Assembly (NCBI RefSeq): GCF_000576555.1
Contig: NZ_CP007145.1
Location: 2,914,001 to 2,978,000 of the forward strand
Direction of reading: 5' to 3'
DNA length: 64,000 nt
From: Hymenobacter swuensis DY53
GTDB lineage: Bacteria; Bacteroidota; Bacteroidia; Cytophagales; Hymenobacteraceae
The notes beneath the pieces were generated by a model, which was given only the letters and a program-made list of their open reading frames with translations, was not told where the DNA came from and searched no databases. Of this stretch, positions 15,432 through 24,630 are shown one piece after another. Position 1 is the stretch's first letter. Every line of letters starts with the position of its first letter. Both the position numbers and the translations under genes were made by a program.

Positions 15432-16070
15432 TTATAAGTTAGGCTGCTGGCCGCCCATAAAGTCGTAGGTCCGGATGATTTCCAGAATCTTCTCGAAGGT
15501 GTCGCGGTCAAAGAAAATCATCAGTGGGAGCTCCACTGAATTGTCCTTGTCAGAGAATTGCGTGACCACCGAGAAAATCAGTGGTTGTACCATTGGGCGG
15601 TCAAGTAGCAAGCTCCGCAGGGCTGCCGCCATATCGCCGCGCGGGTGGGCGGGCGGCGCCCCGTAGATGTGGGCTTTCAGAATATTAGCCAACTGCGTGA
15701 CCAAGGCCCCAGTGATGATGTTACTGATTTCCAACAGCAACGATTCCTGCATTTCGTCAATATTGACGGAATCGGAGGTAGTCATGCGCAGACATACCCG
15801 CGAGAGTCGCTGGACATGCTGGCCGGAGAAGAACATAAGCGTGGTACCGTTGAAATCCCCCCGAATATCAGACTGGATAACGACGTGGTCCGTCTGCAGC
15901 TCAGTTACTTTGTCCAAAATGCTTTTTCCCGATACAATATCAAGGTTGGGCACTTCCAGCATTACGCGCTCCTGGGCGATAACCGCGAATGAATCGGCGG
16001 CACGAGCCAGCCCGATATTCAGGATTTCGCGGATGATATCCCGCTCCAGTTCCGTCATGTGCAAATCCAT
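15432..16070 (-). CDS. cheC: CheC-like CheY-P phosphatase
   Basis: A 212-residue cytosolic protein and last gene of the chemosensory operon. Two CheC/CheX/FliY-type active-site helices are visible, each with the E-x2-N signature: ERDIIREILNIGLARAADSF near the N-terminus and ESLLLEISNIITGALVTQLA near residue 110. CheC proteins dephosphorylate CheY-P and, in Bacillus, partner CheD; no cheD is seen here. Two Met codons (16070 and 16058) are possible starts; an in-frame TTG at 16091 is less likely. The gene lies 60 bp after cheA. FliM/FliY is an alternative family, but no flagellar genes occur in the window. Confidence 0.82.
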   Translation of the reverse strand: MDLHMTELERDIIREILNIGLARAADSFAVIAQERVMLEVPNLDIVSGKSILDKVTELQTDHVVIQSDIRGDFNGTTLMFFSGQHVQRLSRVCLRMTTSDSVNIDEMQESLLLEISNIITGALVTQLANILKAHIYGAPPAHPRGDMAAALRSLLLDRPMVQPLIFSVVTQFSDKDNSVELPLMIFFDRDTFEKILEIIRTYDFMGGQQPNL

Positions 16071-16130
16071 AGGAATCAGTTGAAAAGGCAAGCGGCCGAA
16101 ACCGGCTGCCGGGGGTCTGCAATACGAGAG

Positions 16131-17762
16131 TTATGGTCGTTTGGCTAAAAACAGCCGGGTTAACGCGGGCACATCAAGCACCAGGCACACCTGCCCGCTG
16201 CCCAACAGCGTAACGCCGCCAAACAAGTCAATGGTATCCAGCGGTTTACTCATGGGTTTGACCACGATATCCTGCTGGCGTAAAAACCGGTCGACGATGA
16301 GGCCAAGCCGGCGGTTGTTGTAGTTGACGATGATGATATCCTGCCGGCCTTCGAGGTCGGTTCTGACAGCGGGCGGCAGTGGCCCGTCGCCATTGTGCAA
16401 CAGGCGGCGCAGAGACACCACCGGCACATTCTCTTCCTGAATCCGGGTAAGCAGCATGCCGCCCACCACGTTGAAGTTTTCCGGTAGTAAGGACACCACC
16501 GAATCGGTGTGCATGAGGGGAATAGCGTAGTTGCGCTGGTCCAGCTGGAACAGCAACGCGCCCTTCACGGCAATGGACGTGGGCAGTACCAGCGTAAACG
16601 TAGTTCCCTGCCCCAGGACCGAATCAACGCGCAACTGGCCGCCCAACGAGTCGATGGCCAGCTTTACCACGTCGAGCCCCACACCTCGGCCCGAAATTTC
16701 GGTTACTTCCTTGGCCATGGAAAACCCCGGCTCGAACAGGAACCCCCGTACCGCACTATCATCGAGGGTGGCCGCCACGTTAGCGGCCACTAGCCCCCGC
16801 TCCACAGCTTTACGTCTTACGCTTTCCACGTCAATACCCCGGCCATCGTCGCGCACCTGCACCAGCACGTCGTCGCGCTCCGTTTGGGCGGAAAGCAGCA
16901 GATGTCCCTGAGACGGCTTACCGGCGGCTATCCGCTCAGCGGGCGTCTCAAGGCCGTGGCCAATGGCGTTGCGCACCAGATGCAGCAGGGCATCGGTGAT
17001 AATCTGCAGGATATTCCTGTCAATCTGGATGTCTTCCCCAGTCATGGTCAGCTCCACATCCTTTTTCTCGGCGGTGGCCACATCGCGCACTACCCGCGGA
17101 AATTTGCTAAACAAGGACCCAACGCCTACTAGGCGGGCATCCATCACGCTGTACTGCAGTTCATCGGCAATACGCGAGAGGTGGGCGGCGGCGGCTATCA
17201 GGGCCGGATTACCGATTTCCTGGCCCAGCGTGAGTACCCGGTCCCGGTCAATGATCAGTTCCCCCACCAAGTTCATCAGGTGGTCGAGCTTTTTGATCTG
17301 GATATACACCAGATCCGACAATTCCAGCTTGCGGGTAGTATCCTCTTCGTCGTCTGTTTCCAGTTCCAGTACGGGTTCTTCGCCCTGCACCAGCCGGTCG
17401 AGGTTGGCCATCAGATGCGTTACGTCGGGGAGGTCTTCGTTGGCACCTACCGCCCGGATCATTTCGCCAATGGTATCAATGCCTTTAAAAAGCACGGGTA
17501 CCACCGAACCGGTAAACGTTTTCTCCTTGTCCCGAATCAGCCCGAAGATGGTTTCCATGTGGTGGGCTACCTCCCCAATGGGGTTGTAGCCCATAGCCCG
17601 GGCATTAGACTTGAGGTTGTGCATGAGCCGGAACAGCTCATTGAGGGCTGGCTCATCGGTGGGGCTGCGTTCCAGTTCACTGATATGCCGGCTCATGGCG
17701 TCGTAGTATTCCAACGCCTCGGACATGAAAATCTCCCGGTATTCCTGTTCCCGTGACTTCAT
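16131..17762 (-). CDS. cheA: CheA-type sensor histidine kinase
   Basis: A 543-residue kinase that phosphorylates CheY and would normally phosphorylate CheB. The order is: N-terminal HPt domain with the phospho-accepting His48 in RLMHNLKSNARAMGY, a short acidic linker without a recognisable P2 CheY-binding domain, the dimerisation helices (VYIQIKKLDHLMNLVGELI), the ATPase with N-box HLVRNAIGHGLE and G-boxes DDGRGID and GRGVGLDVV, and a C-terminal CheW-like regulatory domain. It is shorter than the ~650 residues of E. coli CheA because P2 is missing. The ATG at 17762 overlaps the cheB stop as ATGA, which fixes the start and suggests translational coupling. Confidence 0.95.
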   Translation of the reverse strand: MKSREQEYREIFMSEALEYYDAMSRHISELERSPTDEPALNELFRLMHNLKSNARAMGYNPIGEVAHHMETIFGLIRDKEKTFTGSVVPVLFKGIDTIGEMIRAVGANEDLPDVTHLMANLDRLVQGEEPVLELETDDEEDTTRKLELSDLVYIQIKKLDHLMNLVGELIIDRDRVLTLGQEIGNPALIAAAAHLSRIADELQYSVMDARLVGVGSLFSKFPRVVRDVATAEKKDVELTMTGEDIQIDRNILQIITDALLHLVRNAIGHGLETPAERIAAGKPSQGHLLLSAQTERDDVLVQVRDDGRGIDVESVRRKAVERGLVAANVAATLDDSAVRGFLFEPGFSMAKEVTEISGRGVGLDVVKLAIDSLGGQLRVDSVLGQGTTFTLVLPTSIAVKGALLFQLDQRNYAIPLMHTDSVVSLLPENFNVVGGMLLTRIQEENVPVVSLRRLLHNGDGPLPPAVRTDLEGRQDIIIVNYNNRRLGLIVDRFLRQQDIVVKPMSKPLDTIDLFGGVTLLGSGQVCLVLDVPALTRLFLAKRP

Positions 17763-18847
17763 CGTGCCGGTACAGGTTGAGTACGGGAAGAAAAGCAACC
17801 TACTGGCCCGGAAGCCAACGGCTGTACGTGGCGGACCATGAAATCGGTCATACTGCTCAAGGGCAGTACCTCGCTGGCCAGCCCGGCCTGAATAACTGAT
17901 TTAGGCATGCCAAAAACAGCAGAAGACGCCTCATCCTGCACGATGACGGTTCCGCCGTGCTGTCGGATACTGCGAGCCCCGGCAGTACCATCATGTCCCA
18001 GGCCTGTAAGCACCACGCCCAATACATTCCGCCCTACCAGCCGGGCCACTGACTGCATCAGAATATCGACCGACGGAACATCCAAGCTGGCTTCGGTAAC
18101 AAAATCAGTCTGCCAGCCCAGCCAAGGACTATCGGTAACGGGACGTATTACTAGGTTATGTCCACCAGGAGCCACCAGTATCTGCCCGGCCTCCAGGCGT
18201 GAACTGCTACCTGCCGCCGCTAACGGCAGCGGGGTAGCCCGGCGAAGACGATCTACCAGAGAATCAGTGAAGTGCGCAGGCAGATGAACCGCTACCAAAA
18301 CCGCCCAAGGAAAACCCGAAGGCAGATTGCGTATGACTGCTTCTACAGCCGGGGCGCCCCCCGTAGAGCCGCCAATGACAACAACACCGCGCGGCGGCAA
18401 TGGTACGGCGCGGGTCCGGATAGGCAGCACGGCAGCGGGCGAAACAATCGATGCAGGCTTAGGTTGCGCGGCCCACAGCTTGCGCTTCAGGAGCCGGTGC
18501 CACTCAGCCAGCTCCGACCCAGTTGCCGGAGCGGGCGTAACGTAATCGTACACGCCCAAGCGCGCTGCTTCCCGCAACATGCCGGGCAATGGAGCGTGCG
18601 AACTGTATAGCAGCACCGGCACTGGGTACTGCCGCCGCAGTTGCTCCAGGCCCAGCAACTGGTCTTCCGTTACAATCACTGCCGTCGGCCGCAGGCGGCG
18701 AGCCAGCGTGGGCAGCTCCGCAGTAGCCGCAGCCGGCCCTACCAGCTCCATATCGGAGCCAGCGGGCAGCAGCCGGACTAGGCCTGACCGCACCGAAGTA
18801 GGCAGGTTACCAAGCAGAACAGTAAAAGAAGGTGTGGAAGCAGACAC
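17759..18847 (-). CDS. cheB: CheB-type protein-glutamate methylesterase with degenerate receiver
   Basis: A 362-residue protein in the CheB layout. The C-terminal methylesterase (about 150-345) retains the triad: Ser161 in IGGSTGG, His188 in VAVHLPAHF and Asp286 in TGLGHDG. The N-terminal ~110 residues have a receiver-like fold pattern, but the phospho-acceptor Asp is replaced (PTAVIVT, Thr60), the acidic pair is missing (VLLGNLPTSVRSGL) and the conserved Lys is Pro/Ala (VTPAPAT). It therefore probably cannot be phosphorylated by CheA. It starts with GTG at 18847; no nearby ATG fits. Its end overlaps the cheA start by 4 bp. No CheR methyltransferase lies in the window. Confidence 0.92.
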   Translation of the reverse strand: MSASTPSFTVLLGNLPTSVRSGLVRLLPAGSDMELVGPAAATAELPTLARRLRPTAVIVTEDQLLGLEQLRRQYPVPVLLYSSHAPLPGMLREAARLGVYDYVTPAPATGSELAEWHRLLKRKLWAAQPKPASIVSPAAVLPIRTRAVPLPPRGVVVIGGSTGGAPAVEAVIRNLPSGFPWAVLVAVHLPAHFTDSLVDRLRRATPLPLAAAGSSSRLEAGQILVAPGGHNLVIRPVTDSPWLGWQTDFVTEASLDVPSVDILMQSVARLVGRNVLGVVLTGLGHDGTAGARSIRQHGGTVIVQDEASSAVFGMPKSVIQAGLASEVLPLSSMTDFMVRHVQPLASGPVGCFSSRTQPVPAR

Positions 18848-18906
18848 GAGAAAACAGCTACACGAAAGCAGAGGATTCGGCTCAGACCGAGCCTTGGAAA
18901 GTCAAG

Positions 18907-19290
18907 CTAGGCCTGATCGGAAGCAGCTTCCTGCAGGGCACTACCTACAATTTCCAGCACCTTTTCTTCCGAGAAAGGCTTCACGATATAGGCTGTAGCA
19001 CCGCTTTCTAGGGCCTCGTTTACAATTACTTCCTGGCCCACAGCCGAGCACATCACCACTTTCACCTCGGGCTGATCTTGACGGATGCCTTTCAGTACGT
19101 CGAGGCCAGTATTATCGGGCAGAATCACGTCCAGAGTAATCAGGTCAGGGCGGGTGGCAGCGGCCATTTCCAGGGCTTGCTGGCCGTTAGCCGCCTCACC
19201 TACCACCTCATAGCCGGCGTCGGTGAGCATATTCTTGAGCATCGTACGCATGTAAAAGGAGTCGTCGACGATGAGGATGCGGTTTTTCAT
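18907..19290 (-). CDS. cheY: CheY-like single-domain response regulator
   Basis: A 127-residue receiver domain with no output domain. It has the acidic pair DD (9-10), phospho-acceptor Asp54 in LITLDVILPD, a Ser in the MCSA strand at the Thr87 position, and Lys in the final IVKPF. The motif ILIVDDSFYMRTMLKNMLTD is typical of CheY proteins in chemosensory operons. It should shuttle phosphate from CheA to an effector. Since no flagellar gene is nearby, the target may be gliding, pili or another process. It sits 51 bp after cheW and 59 bp before cheB. Confidence 0.95.
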   Translation of the reverse strand: MKNRILIVDDSFYMRTMLKNMLTDAGYEVVGEAANGQQALEMAAATRPDLITLDVILPDNTGLDVLKGIRQDQPEVKVVMCSAVGQEVIVNEALESGATAYIVKPFSEEKVLEIVGSALQEAASDQA

Positions 19291-19341
19291 GAGAAGGGTA
19301 AAAAGCGGAATGAGGGAAATAAGCTGAACAGTCCAGTAAGG

Positions 19342-19869
19342 CTATGCTTGTGTACGGCTCCCGGCGGGGGAAGATTCCCCTTTGGGCTGTAACTGCATGA
19401 TTTCGGACGGGGTGAGCAGCTTAAGCATATCGAGCACCACAATAATGCGGCTGTCGATTTTGGCAATCCCCTCAATGTATTTGTCGTGAATGTTGATGTC
19501 CTGGATGAACTCCGGGGCCTTTTCGATGATAGACTGCGCAATGGACAGCGGCTGGGGCACCTCGCGCACCATGATGCCGATGGTGTACTCCTTGGCCTCA
19601 ATGGCCATGGTGTACGAAACGGCCGGCATTTCCTGCCCGGCGGCCCGCAGTCGGAACCGCTCCTCCAGATCAATCACCGCAATAATGTCACCGCGCAGGT
19701 TAGCAATTCCTTTTACGAAGGGCGGCGTTTTGGGCATGCGGGCAATTTCCGGGGTGATGGTCACCTCCTTCACCTGCTCGATGCGGATACCGTACTCCTC
19801 CTCGCCCAGCCGAAATACAATCAGCTGAATGATGGGGTCCTGTTTGGCGCTTTTTTCAGATTCAGGCAT
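19342..19869 (-). CDS. cheW: CheW coupling protein
   Basis: A 175-residue adaptor that links receptor tips to CheA. The CheW fold is clear: LIVFRLGEEEYGIRIEQVKE, VKGIANLRGDIIAVIDLEER, and a C-terminal half with SRIIVVLDMLKLL. The tail after residue 160 is Ser/Pro-rich. It is second in the operon, 65 bp after the receptor gene, as expected for an array built on this one receptor. Confidence 0.95.
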   Translation of the reverse strand: MPESEKSAKQDPIIQLIVFRLGEEEYGIRIEQVKEVTITPEIARMPKTPPFVKGIANLRGDIIAVIDLEERFRLRAAGQEMPAVSYTMAIEAKEYTIGIMVREVPQPLSIAQSIIEKAPEFIQDINIHDKYIEGIAKIDSRIIVVLDMLKLLTPSEIMQLQPKGESSPAGSRTQA

Positions 19870-19934
19870 GCCTGAGGGAATAGCAACCAGCTACGCGGCC
19901 GGGTGGCTGCGTAGCTGGTCGGGGAAATGAAAAC

Positions 19935-22900
19935 TTATTTGGCTTTGCGCTTCGGGGCTCGCGCCTTAGGAGCCGGGGTTTCGGCCGACGCCTGCACTGG
20001 ATCAGTCTTTTTAGCCGTCCGGCGAGAACCGCCCTTCCGTGCTGGAGCAGTAGTTTCAGCAGGAACTTCAGTTACCGGAGCGGCCGATATACGCCGGGCA
20101 CCGGCGCGGCGAGGTGCCGCCGATACTTCGGTAACGGCCGGCGCGGCTGGCTGCCGACGGGCGGAGCGGGCCGAAGTGACCGGGGCAGTCGGAGTCGCTA
20201 CCGGCTGCGTAGTGGCCCGGCGGGTTAGGGGCCGTCGACGGATTGGCTCGGGTTCCGGCTCAGGTTCTGGCTCCAGATCTTCCATCAGCTGGAAGGCCGA
20301 AAGACCCAGCTGCAGATCGTCGGCAATGTCGGTGAGCTTCTGGCTGCTGGTCGTCAACTCCTGCATGCTCGAAGAGAGCTGCTTGGCGGTGCTGGCTACC
20401 TGCTGGGTGCCCGAGGCCGTTTGCTCGGCAATGGCTACCACTTCTTCCACGTATTTCACCACGTCGCCGATGGAGGTTTTCTGCACCTCGGTGGCCGTGA
20501 GAATGTCGCGGGAAGTGCGCAGGGTTTCGCCCGAGCTGGTGGCAATGTTCTTAAAGGCCGAGCTGGCCTCGAAGGTGGCATTCTTGCCTTTCAGTACCCG
20601 GCCTTCCATGGTGCTGATTGCCGATGCAGCGGAGGTAGTATCCTTCCGTACATCTTCCACCAGTGTGGCAATTTCACTGGCCGACTTGCGGGAGCCTTCG
20701 GCCAGCTTGCGGATTTCCTCGGCTACTACCGCGAAACCTCGACCAGCTTCCCCGGCGCGGGCTGCTTCGATAGCAGCGTTCAGGGCCAGCAGGTTGGTCT
20801 GGGAAGCAATGTCGGTAATCACGCCCAGCGACTTGCTGATCTCCCCGGACCGCGTGCTCAGTACCTCAATGGTTTTGGAAGTCTGGGCAGCAGCGTTGCT
20901 GATTTCCTCCATGTTCTTCACCACTTCGGCCACTGTTTTCAGACCCAGCTGAGAGGTTTGCTCACCTAGGATGGCCGCTTTAATGCCGACATCGGCCTTC
21001 CCGGCTGTTTCCTTGGTGGCCTGCATGATTTCTTCGATCAGCTTGAAGGCCTGGTCAGTCTTGAGGGCCTGGTTCTGGGCACCTTCGGCCATCTGCTGCA
21101 TAGCCAAAGCCACGTCAACAGTAACCCGGCTCATCTCCTGCCCTTTCACCACCATTTCCTCCGATGATTCGCCCACAATCTGCGACGACTCATTGATTTC
21201 GCCCAGCAGTTCGTTGAGGTTATCCACGGCAATGTTCAAGGCATCGGCCATAGCGCGAATGTCACCGGTGGTTTCGATTTCCACCTGCTGCTGCAGGTCG
21301 CCTTCCGAAATGGCCCGTACCACGCGGCTCACTTCCAGTACCGGCGAGGCAATGGATTCGATGAGGGCGTTAAGCGTATCCACCAGCTCCTTCCACGAGC
21401 CTGACACGTCGGTTACCGTGGCGCGCTCGGTTAGCTTGCCTTCTACCCCGGCCACCTTAGCTACGCGGCTAACTTCCACCGCGAGGCGGTTCAGGTCGTC
21501 CACCATGCGGTTGATGGTTTCGGCCAGCTCAGCCACCTCGCCCTTGGCATCGAGGGTCAGCTTCTGGGTCAGGTCACCCTGCGAAACGGCGGTTACTACC
21601 TTCACAATGCCCCGCACCTGGGTGGTGAGGTTGGCGGCCATCGTATTTACGTTGTCGGTAAGGTCTTTCCACACACCCGACACGTTAGGCACGTTGGCCT
21701 GGCCGCCAAGGCGGCCTTCAGTACCTACTTCCTGGGCCACGCGGGTTACTTCGCCGGCAAACACGTTGAGCGAGTCCACCATCTGGTTGATGTTGTCCTT
21801 CAGGTCGAGCAGTTCGCCTTTTACATCAACGGATACTTTCTGGCTCAGGTCGCCGCGGGCTACTGCAGAGGTTACGTTGGCAATGTCGCGCACCTGACTG
21901 GTGAGCGAGGCGGCCATGAAGTTTACGTTGTCGGTGAGGTCCTTCCAGGTGCCGCGCACGTTGGGAACCACGGCCTGGCCGCCGAGGCGACCTTCGGTGC
22001 CTACTTCGCGGGCCACGCGGGTTACTTCGTCGCCGAACGTGTTCAGCGAGTCCACCATCTGGTTGAGGTTTTCCTTGAGCTGGAGCAGCTCGCCGCGTAC
22101 GTTCACTGTCACCTTCTGGCTTAGGTCGCCGCGGGCTACGGCCGTAGCTACGTTGGCAATATCCCGTACCTGCGAGGTCAGGTTCGAGGCCATCGTGTTT
22201 ACGTTGTCAGTCAGGTCCTTCCACGTACCCGATACGCTGGGCACGTTGGCCTGACCACCGAGAATACCTTCGGTACCTACTTCGCGGGCCACGCGGGTTA
22301 CCTCGCCGGCAAAGATGTTGAGCGAGTCCACCATCTGATTGAGGATGTTCTTCAGGTCGAGAATCTCGCCTTTTACATCCACTGTCATCTTCTGGGTTAG
22401 GTCGCCTTTGGCTACGGCCGTGGCTACGTTGGCAATGTCGCGCACCTGACTCGTCAGGTTGGAGGCCATCGTGTTTACGTTGTCGGTCAGCTCCTTCCAG
22501 GTGCCGCCGACGCGGGGCACGGAGGCCTGGCCGCCGAGGCGGCCTTCGGTACCTACTTCGCGGGCTACACGGGTTACTTCGTCGCCGAAGATGTTGAGCG
22601 AGTCCACCATCTGATTGAGGATGTTCTTCAGCTCCAGGATTTCGCCCTTCACATCCACGGTCATCTTCTGGCTCAGGTCGCCGCGGGCTACGGCGGTGGC
22701 CACGTTGGCAATGTCCCGCACCTGACTCGTCAGGTTGGAGGCCATGTAGTTTACATTGTCCGTCAGGTCTTTCCATACCCCGGCCACGTTCGGCACGGAG
22801 GCCTGACCACCGAGCTTACCCTCGGTGCCTACTTCCAATGCCACGCGGGTTACCTCGCCGGCAAACAGGTTCAGCGAATCCACCATCTGGTTCAGGTTCT

Positions 22901-24299
22901 GCTTCAACTGCAGCAGCTCCCCCTTCACGTCCACGGTGATTTTCTGCGACAAGTCGCCCTTAGCTACGGCGGTGGCTACGTTGGCAATGTCCCGTACCTG
23001 CAGCGTCAGGTTCGAGGCCATGTAGTTTACGTTGTCCGTCAGTTCCTTCCACACGCCGGCCACATTCGGCACGATGGCCTGGCCGCCAAGGCGGCCTTCG
23101 GTACCTACTTCCTGGGCCACGCGGGTTACCTCGCCGGCAAACAGGTTCAGCGAGTCCACCATCTGGTTCAGGTTCTGCTTCAACTGCAGCAGCTCCCCCT
23201 TCACGTCCACGGTGATTTTCTGGGTCAGGTCGCCTTTGGCTACGGCGGTGGCTACGTTGGCAATGTCCCGTACCTGCAAAGTCAGGTTCGAGGCCATTGT
23301 GTTTACGTTGTCGGTCAACTGCTTCCATACGCCGCCCACGTTCGGCACGGAGGCCTGACCACCCAGTTTCCCTTCGGTACCTACTTCCTGGGCCACGCGG
23401 GTTACCTCGCCGGCAAACAGGTTCAGCGAGTCCACCATCTGGTTCAGGTTCTGCTTCAACTGCAGCAGCTCCCCCTTCACGTCCACGGTGATTTTCTGCG
23501 ACAAGTCGCCACGGGCTACGGCCGTGGCCACGTTGGCAATGTCTCGTACCTGAGAAGTCAGGTTCGAGGCCATGTAGTTTACGTTGTCGGTCAGGTCTTT
23601 CCAGATGCCGCCCACGTTGGGCACGGAGGCTTGGCCGCCGAGCTTACCCTCGGTACCTACTTCCTGGGCCACGCGGGTTACTTCGCCGGCAAACAGATTC
23701 AGGTTATCGATGGTCTTGTTGATGGTTTCGGCCATCACCTTGAAGTCGCCCGACACCGGAATCTGGAAGGTTTCGTCCAGATTGCCTTTGCTGATGTTCT
23801 TGAGCACCTTGCCTACCTCCAACACCGGCACGGCAATGCTGTCCACCAGCCCGTTGATGTTGTTGATCATGTCGCGCCAGAAGCCGGCGGCGTTTTCCCC
23901 GGAGGCGCGGGCCTTCAAGTTTCCCTCCACCCCGGCCACCTTCGAGATACGCGACACCTCGCCGCCTACCCCGCCAATCATCTCCACCATGGAGTTATAG
24001 GCTTCGGCAATTTCGGCGAAGATGTCGTCGTTCTGCTTGGTCAGCCGCACCGATACGTCGCCCTTTTTGAAGGCGTCGAGGGCGTAGAGCACCCGGTTAA
24101 GCTGGTCGTTGATGTAGTCGGGATCCTGCGTGTCGTAGCGGCCGTTGGTAGTAGTCCCACTCTTGCGGGTGTGGTTACCGCTGGACCGGGTAGCGTTGCC
24201 TTTGGCGGCAACCGTTGCGGGTGTAGCCGAGGCTACCTCAGAAGTAACGGAAGCGGCCGAGGCCGGGAGGGTGGTTTTGGGCGTCTTAGCTGAAGCCAT
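19935..24299 (-). CDS. Giant soluble poly-HAMP methyl-accepting chemotaxis protein
   Basis: A 1454-residue receptor, first gene of the operon. No membrane span or signal peptide is visible, so it is probably cytosolic. Residues 1-60 are Ala/Thr/Ser-rich; 61-112 are a HAMP-like segment; 113-204 are a divergent 92-residue unit; 205-940 are eight near-identical tandem 92-residue units; 941-1032 are another divergent unit. Each unit appears to contain two alternating HAMP domains ([15 protein letters not shown] and [20 protein letters not shown]), as in fungal group III histidine kinases. Residues 1033-1341 form the MCP signalling hairpin with the tip [20 protein letters not shown] and [18 protein letters not shown] 113-residue tail begins [10 protein letters not shown] and is basic and disordered. 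No ligand-binding domain other than HAMP is seen. A promoter-like element lies at 24379. Confidence 0.95.
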   Translation of the reverse strand: MASAKTPKTTLPASAASVTSEVASATPATVAAKGNATRSSGNHTRKSGTTTNGRYDTQDPDYINDQLNRVLYALDAFKKGDVSVRLTKQNDDIFAEIAEAYNSMVEMIGGVGGEVSRISKVAGVEGNLKARASGENAAGFWRDMINNINGLVDSIAVPVLEVGKVLKNISKGNLDETFQIPVSGDFKVMAETINKTIDNLNLFAGEVTRVAQEVGTEGKLGGQASVPNVGGIWKDLTDNVNYMASNLTSQVRDIANVATAVARGDLSQKITVDVKGELLQLKQNLNQMVDSLNLFAGEVTRVAQEVGTEGKLGGQASVPNVGGVWKQLTDNVNTMASNLTLQVRDIANVATAVAKGDLTQKITVDVKGELLQLKQNLNQMVDSLNLFAGEVTRVAQEVGTEGRLGGQAIVPNVAGVWKELTDNVNYMASNLTLQVRDIANVATAVAKGDLSQKITVDVKGELLQLKQNLNQMVDSLNLFAGEVTRVALEVGTEGKLGGQASVPNVAGVWKDLTDNVNYMASNLTSQVRDIANVATAVARGDLSQKMTVDVKGEILELKNILNQMVDSLNIFGDEVTRVAREVGTEGRLGGQASVPRVGGTWKELTDNVNTMASNLTSQVRDIANVATAVAKGDLTQKMTVDVKGEILDLKNILNQMVDSLNIFAGEVTRVAREVGTEGILGGQANVPSVSGTWKDLTDNVNTMASNLTSQVRDIANVATAVARGDLSQKVTVNVRGELLQLKENLNQMVDSLNTFGDEVTRVAREVGTEGRLGGQAVVPNVRGTWKDLTDNVNFMAASLTSQVRDIANVTSAVARGDLSQKVSVDVKGELLDLKDNINQMVDSLNVFAGEVTRVAQEVGTEGRLGGQANVPNVSGVWKDLTDNVNTMAANLTTQVRGIVKVVTAVSQGDLTQKLTLDAKGEVAELAETINRMVDDLNRLAVEVSRVAKVAGVEGKLTERATVTDVSGSWKELVDTLNALIESIASPVLEVSRVVRAISEGDLQQQVEIETTGDIRAMADALNIAVDNLNELLGEINESSQIVGESSEEMVVKGQEMSRVTVDVALAMQQMAEGAQNQALKTDQAFKLIEEIMQATKETAGKADVGIKAAILGEQTSQLGLKTVAEVVKNMEEISNAAAQTSKTIEVLSTRSGEISKSLGVITDIASQTNLLALNAAIEAARAGEAGRGFAVVAEEIRKLAEGSRKSASEIATLVEDVRKDTTSAASAISTMEGRVLKGKNATFEASSAFKNIATSSGETLRTSRDILTATEVQKTSIGDVVKYVEEVVAIAEQTASGTQQVASTAKQLSSSMQELTTSSQKLTDIADDLQLGLSAFQLMEDLEPEPEPEPEPIRRRPLTRRATTQPVATPTAPVTSARSARRQPAAPAVTEVSAAPRRAGARRISAAPVTEVPAETTAPARKGGSRRTAKKTDPVQASAETPAPKARAPKRKAK
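21480..23687 (-). repeat. Eight tandem 276-bp coding repeats in the receptor gene
   Basis: Residues 205-940 of the receptor are eight copies of a 92-codon unit starting GEVTRVA. Some adjacent copies are nearly identical in DNA as well: about 125 bp from 23095 recurs without change 276 bp away, near 23371. Others differ at synonymous sites. This pattern suggests repeated duplication or gene conversion, and the copy number may vary between strains. Confidence 0.9.
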
Positions 24300-24630
24300 A
24301 CACTGGGTTTGGGGCGGAGCCTGCGGGGAAGAAGGCGGTGCACAAACGGAACCTCCAGGGATAGGGTTCCGGAACAGACAAAGGTAGCAGATAAGCCCGC
24401 TTTGCCACTATCAGCCCCAAAAACTTGAACACCGGAAATAACTTCCGGAAACTGAACGGCTTGCCGCTGCTCCGCGTTGGCCAACCACTCGTATATATAA
24501 GGAGTCAGCTTCCGATATTTGGGGCCGCCCGCAACAAGGCCGGATTATTCCAGCATCTTTGCGGCAAAATTCAACTTTTGCACTGCCCCGCCCGTTTCCT
24601 ATCGAAACAAGCGCAGTGTATCCCACCCCT
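24300..24630. other. Divergent promoter region between the receptor gene and topA
   Basis: A gene-free 331-bp stretch. It holds a -7 element for the receptor operon (24379-24386) and, for topA, only a near match CATCTTTG at 24554-24561. I see no strong hairpin or repeat. Confidence 0.5.
24379..24386 (-). promoter_or_regulatory. -7 element TACCTTTG for the chemosensory operon
   Basis: An exact TAnnTTTG match on the minus strand, 80 bp upstream of the receptor ATG. No -33 TTTG at the expected distance was seen. Confidence 0.45.

Noticed and set aside
15432..16070. CheC-like gene as FliM/FliN or another flagellar switch protein
   Set aside because: No SpoA-type C-terminal domain and no flagellar genes in the window; the two E-x2-N helices fit CheC.
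19927..20952. A 341-codon plus-strand reading frame opposite the receptor tail
   Set aside because: Composition (Ser/Arg/Ala-rich) follows from the antisense of the MCP domain and its Glu-Pro repeats; the receptor is unambiguous.
21480..23687. The regular tandem repeats as a possible CRISPR-like or satellite array
   Set aside because: The 276-bp period is in frame, encodes HAMP units, and there are no unique spacers or cas genes.
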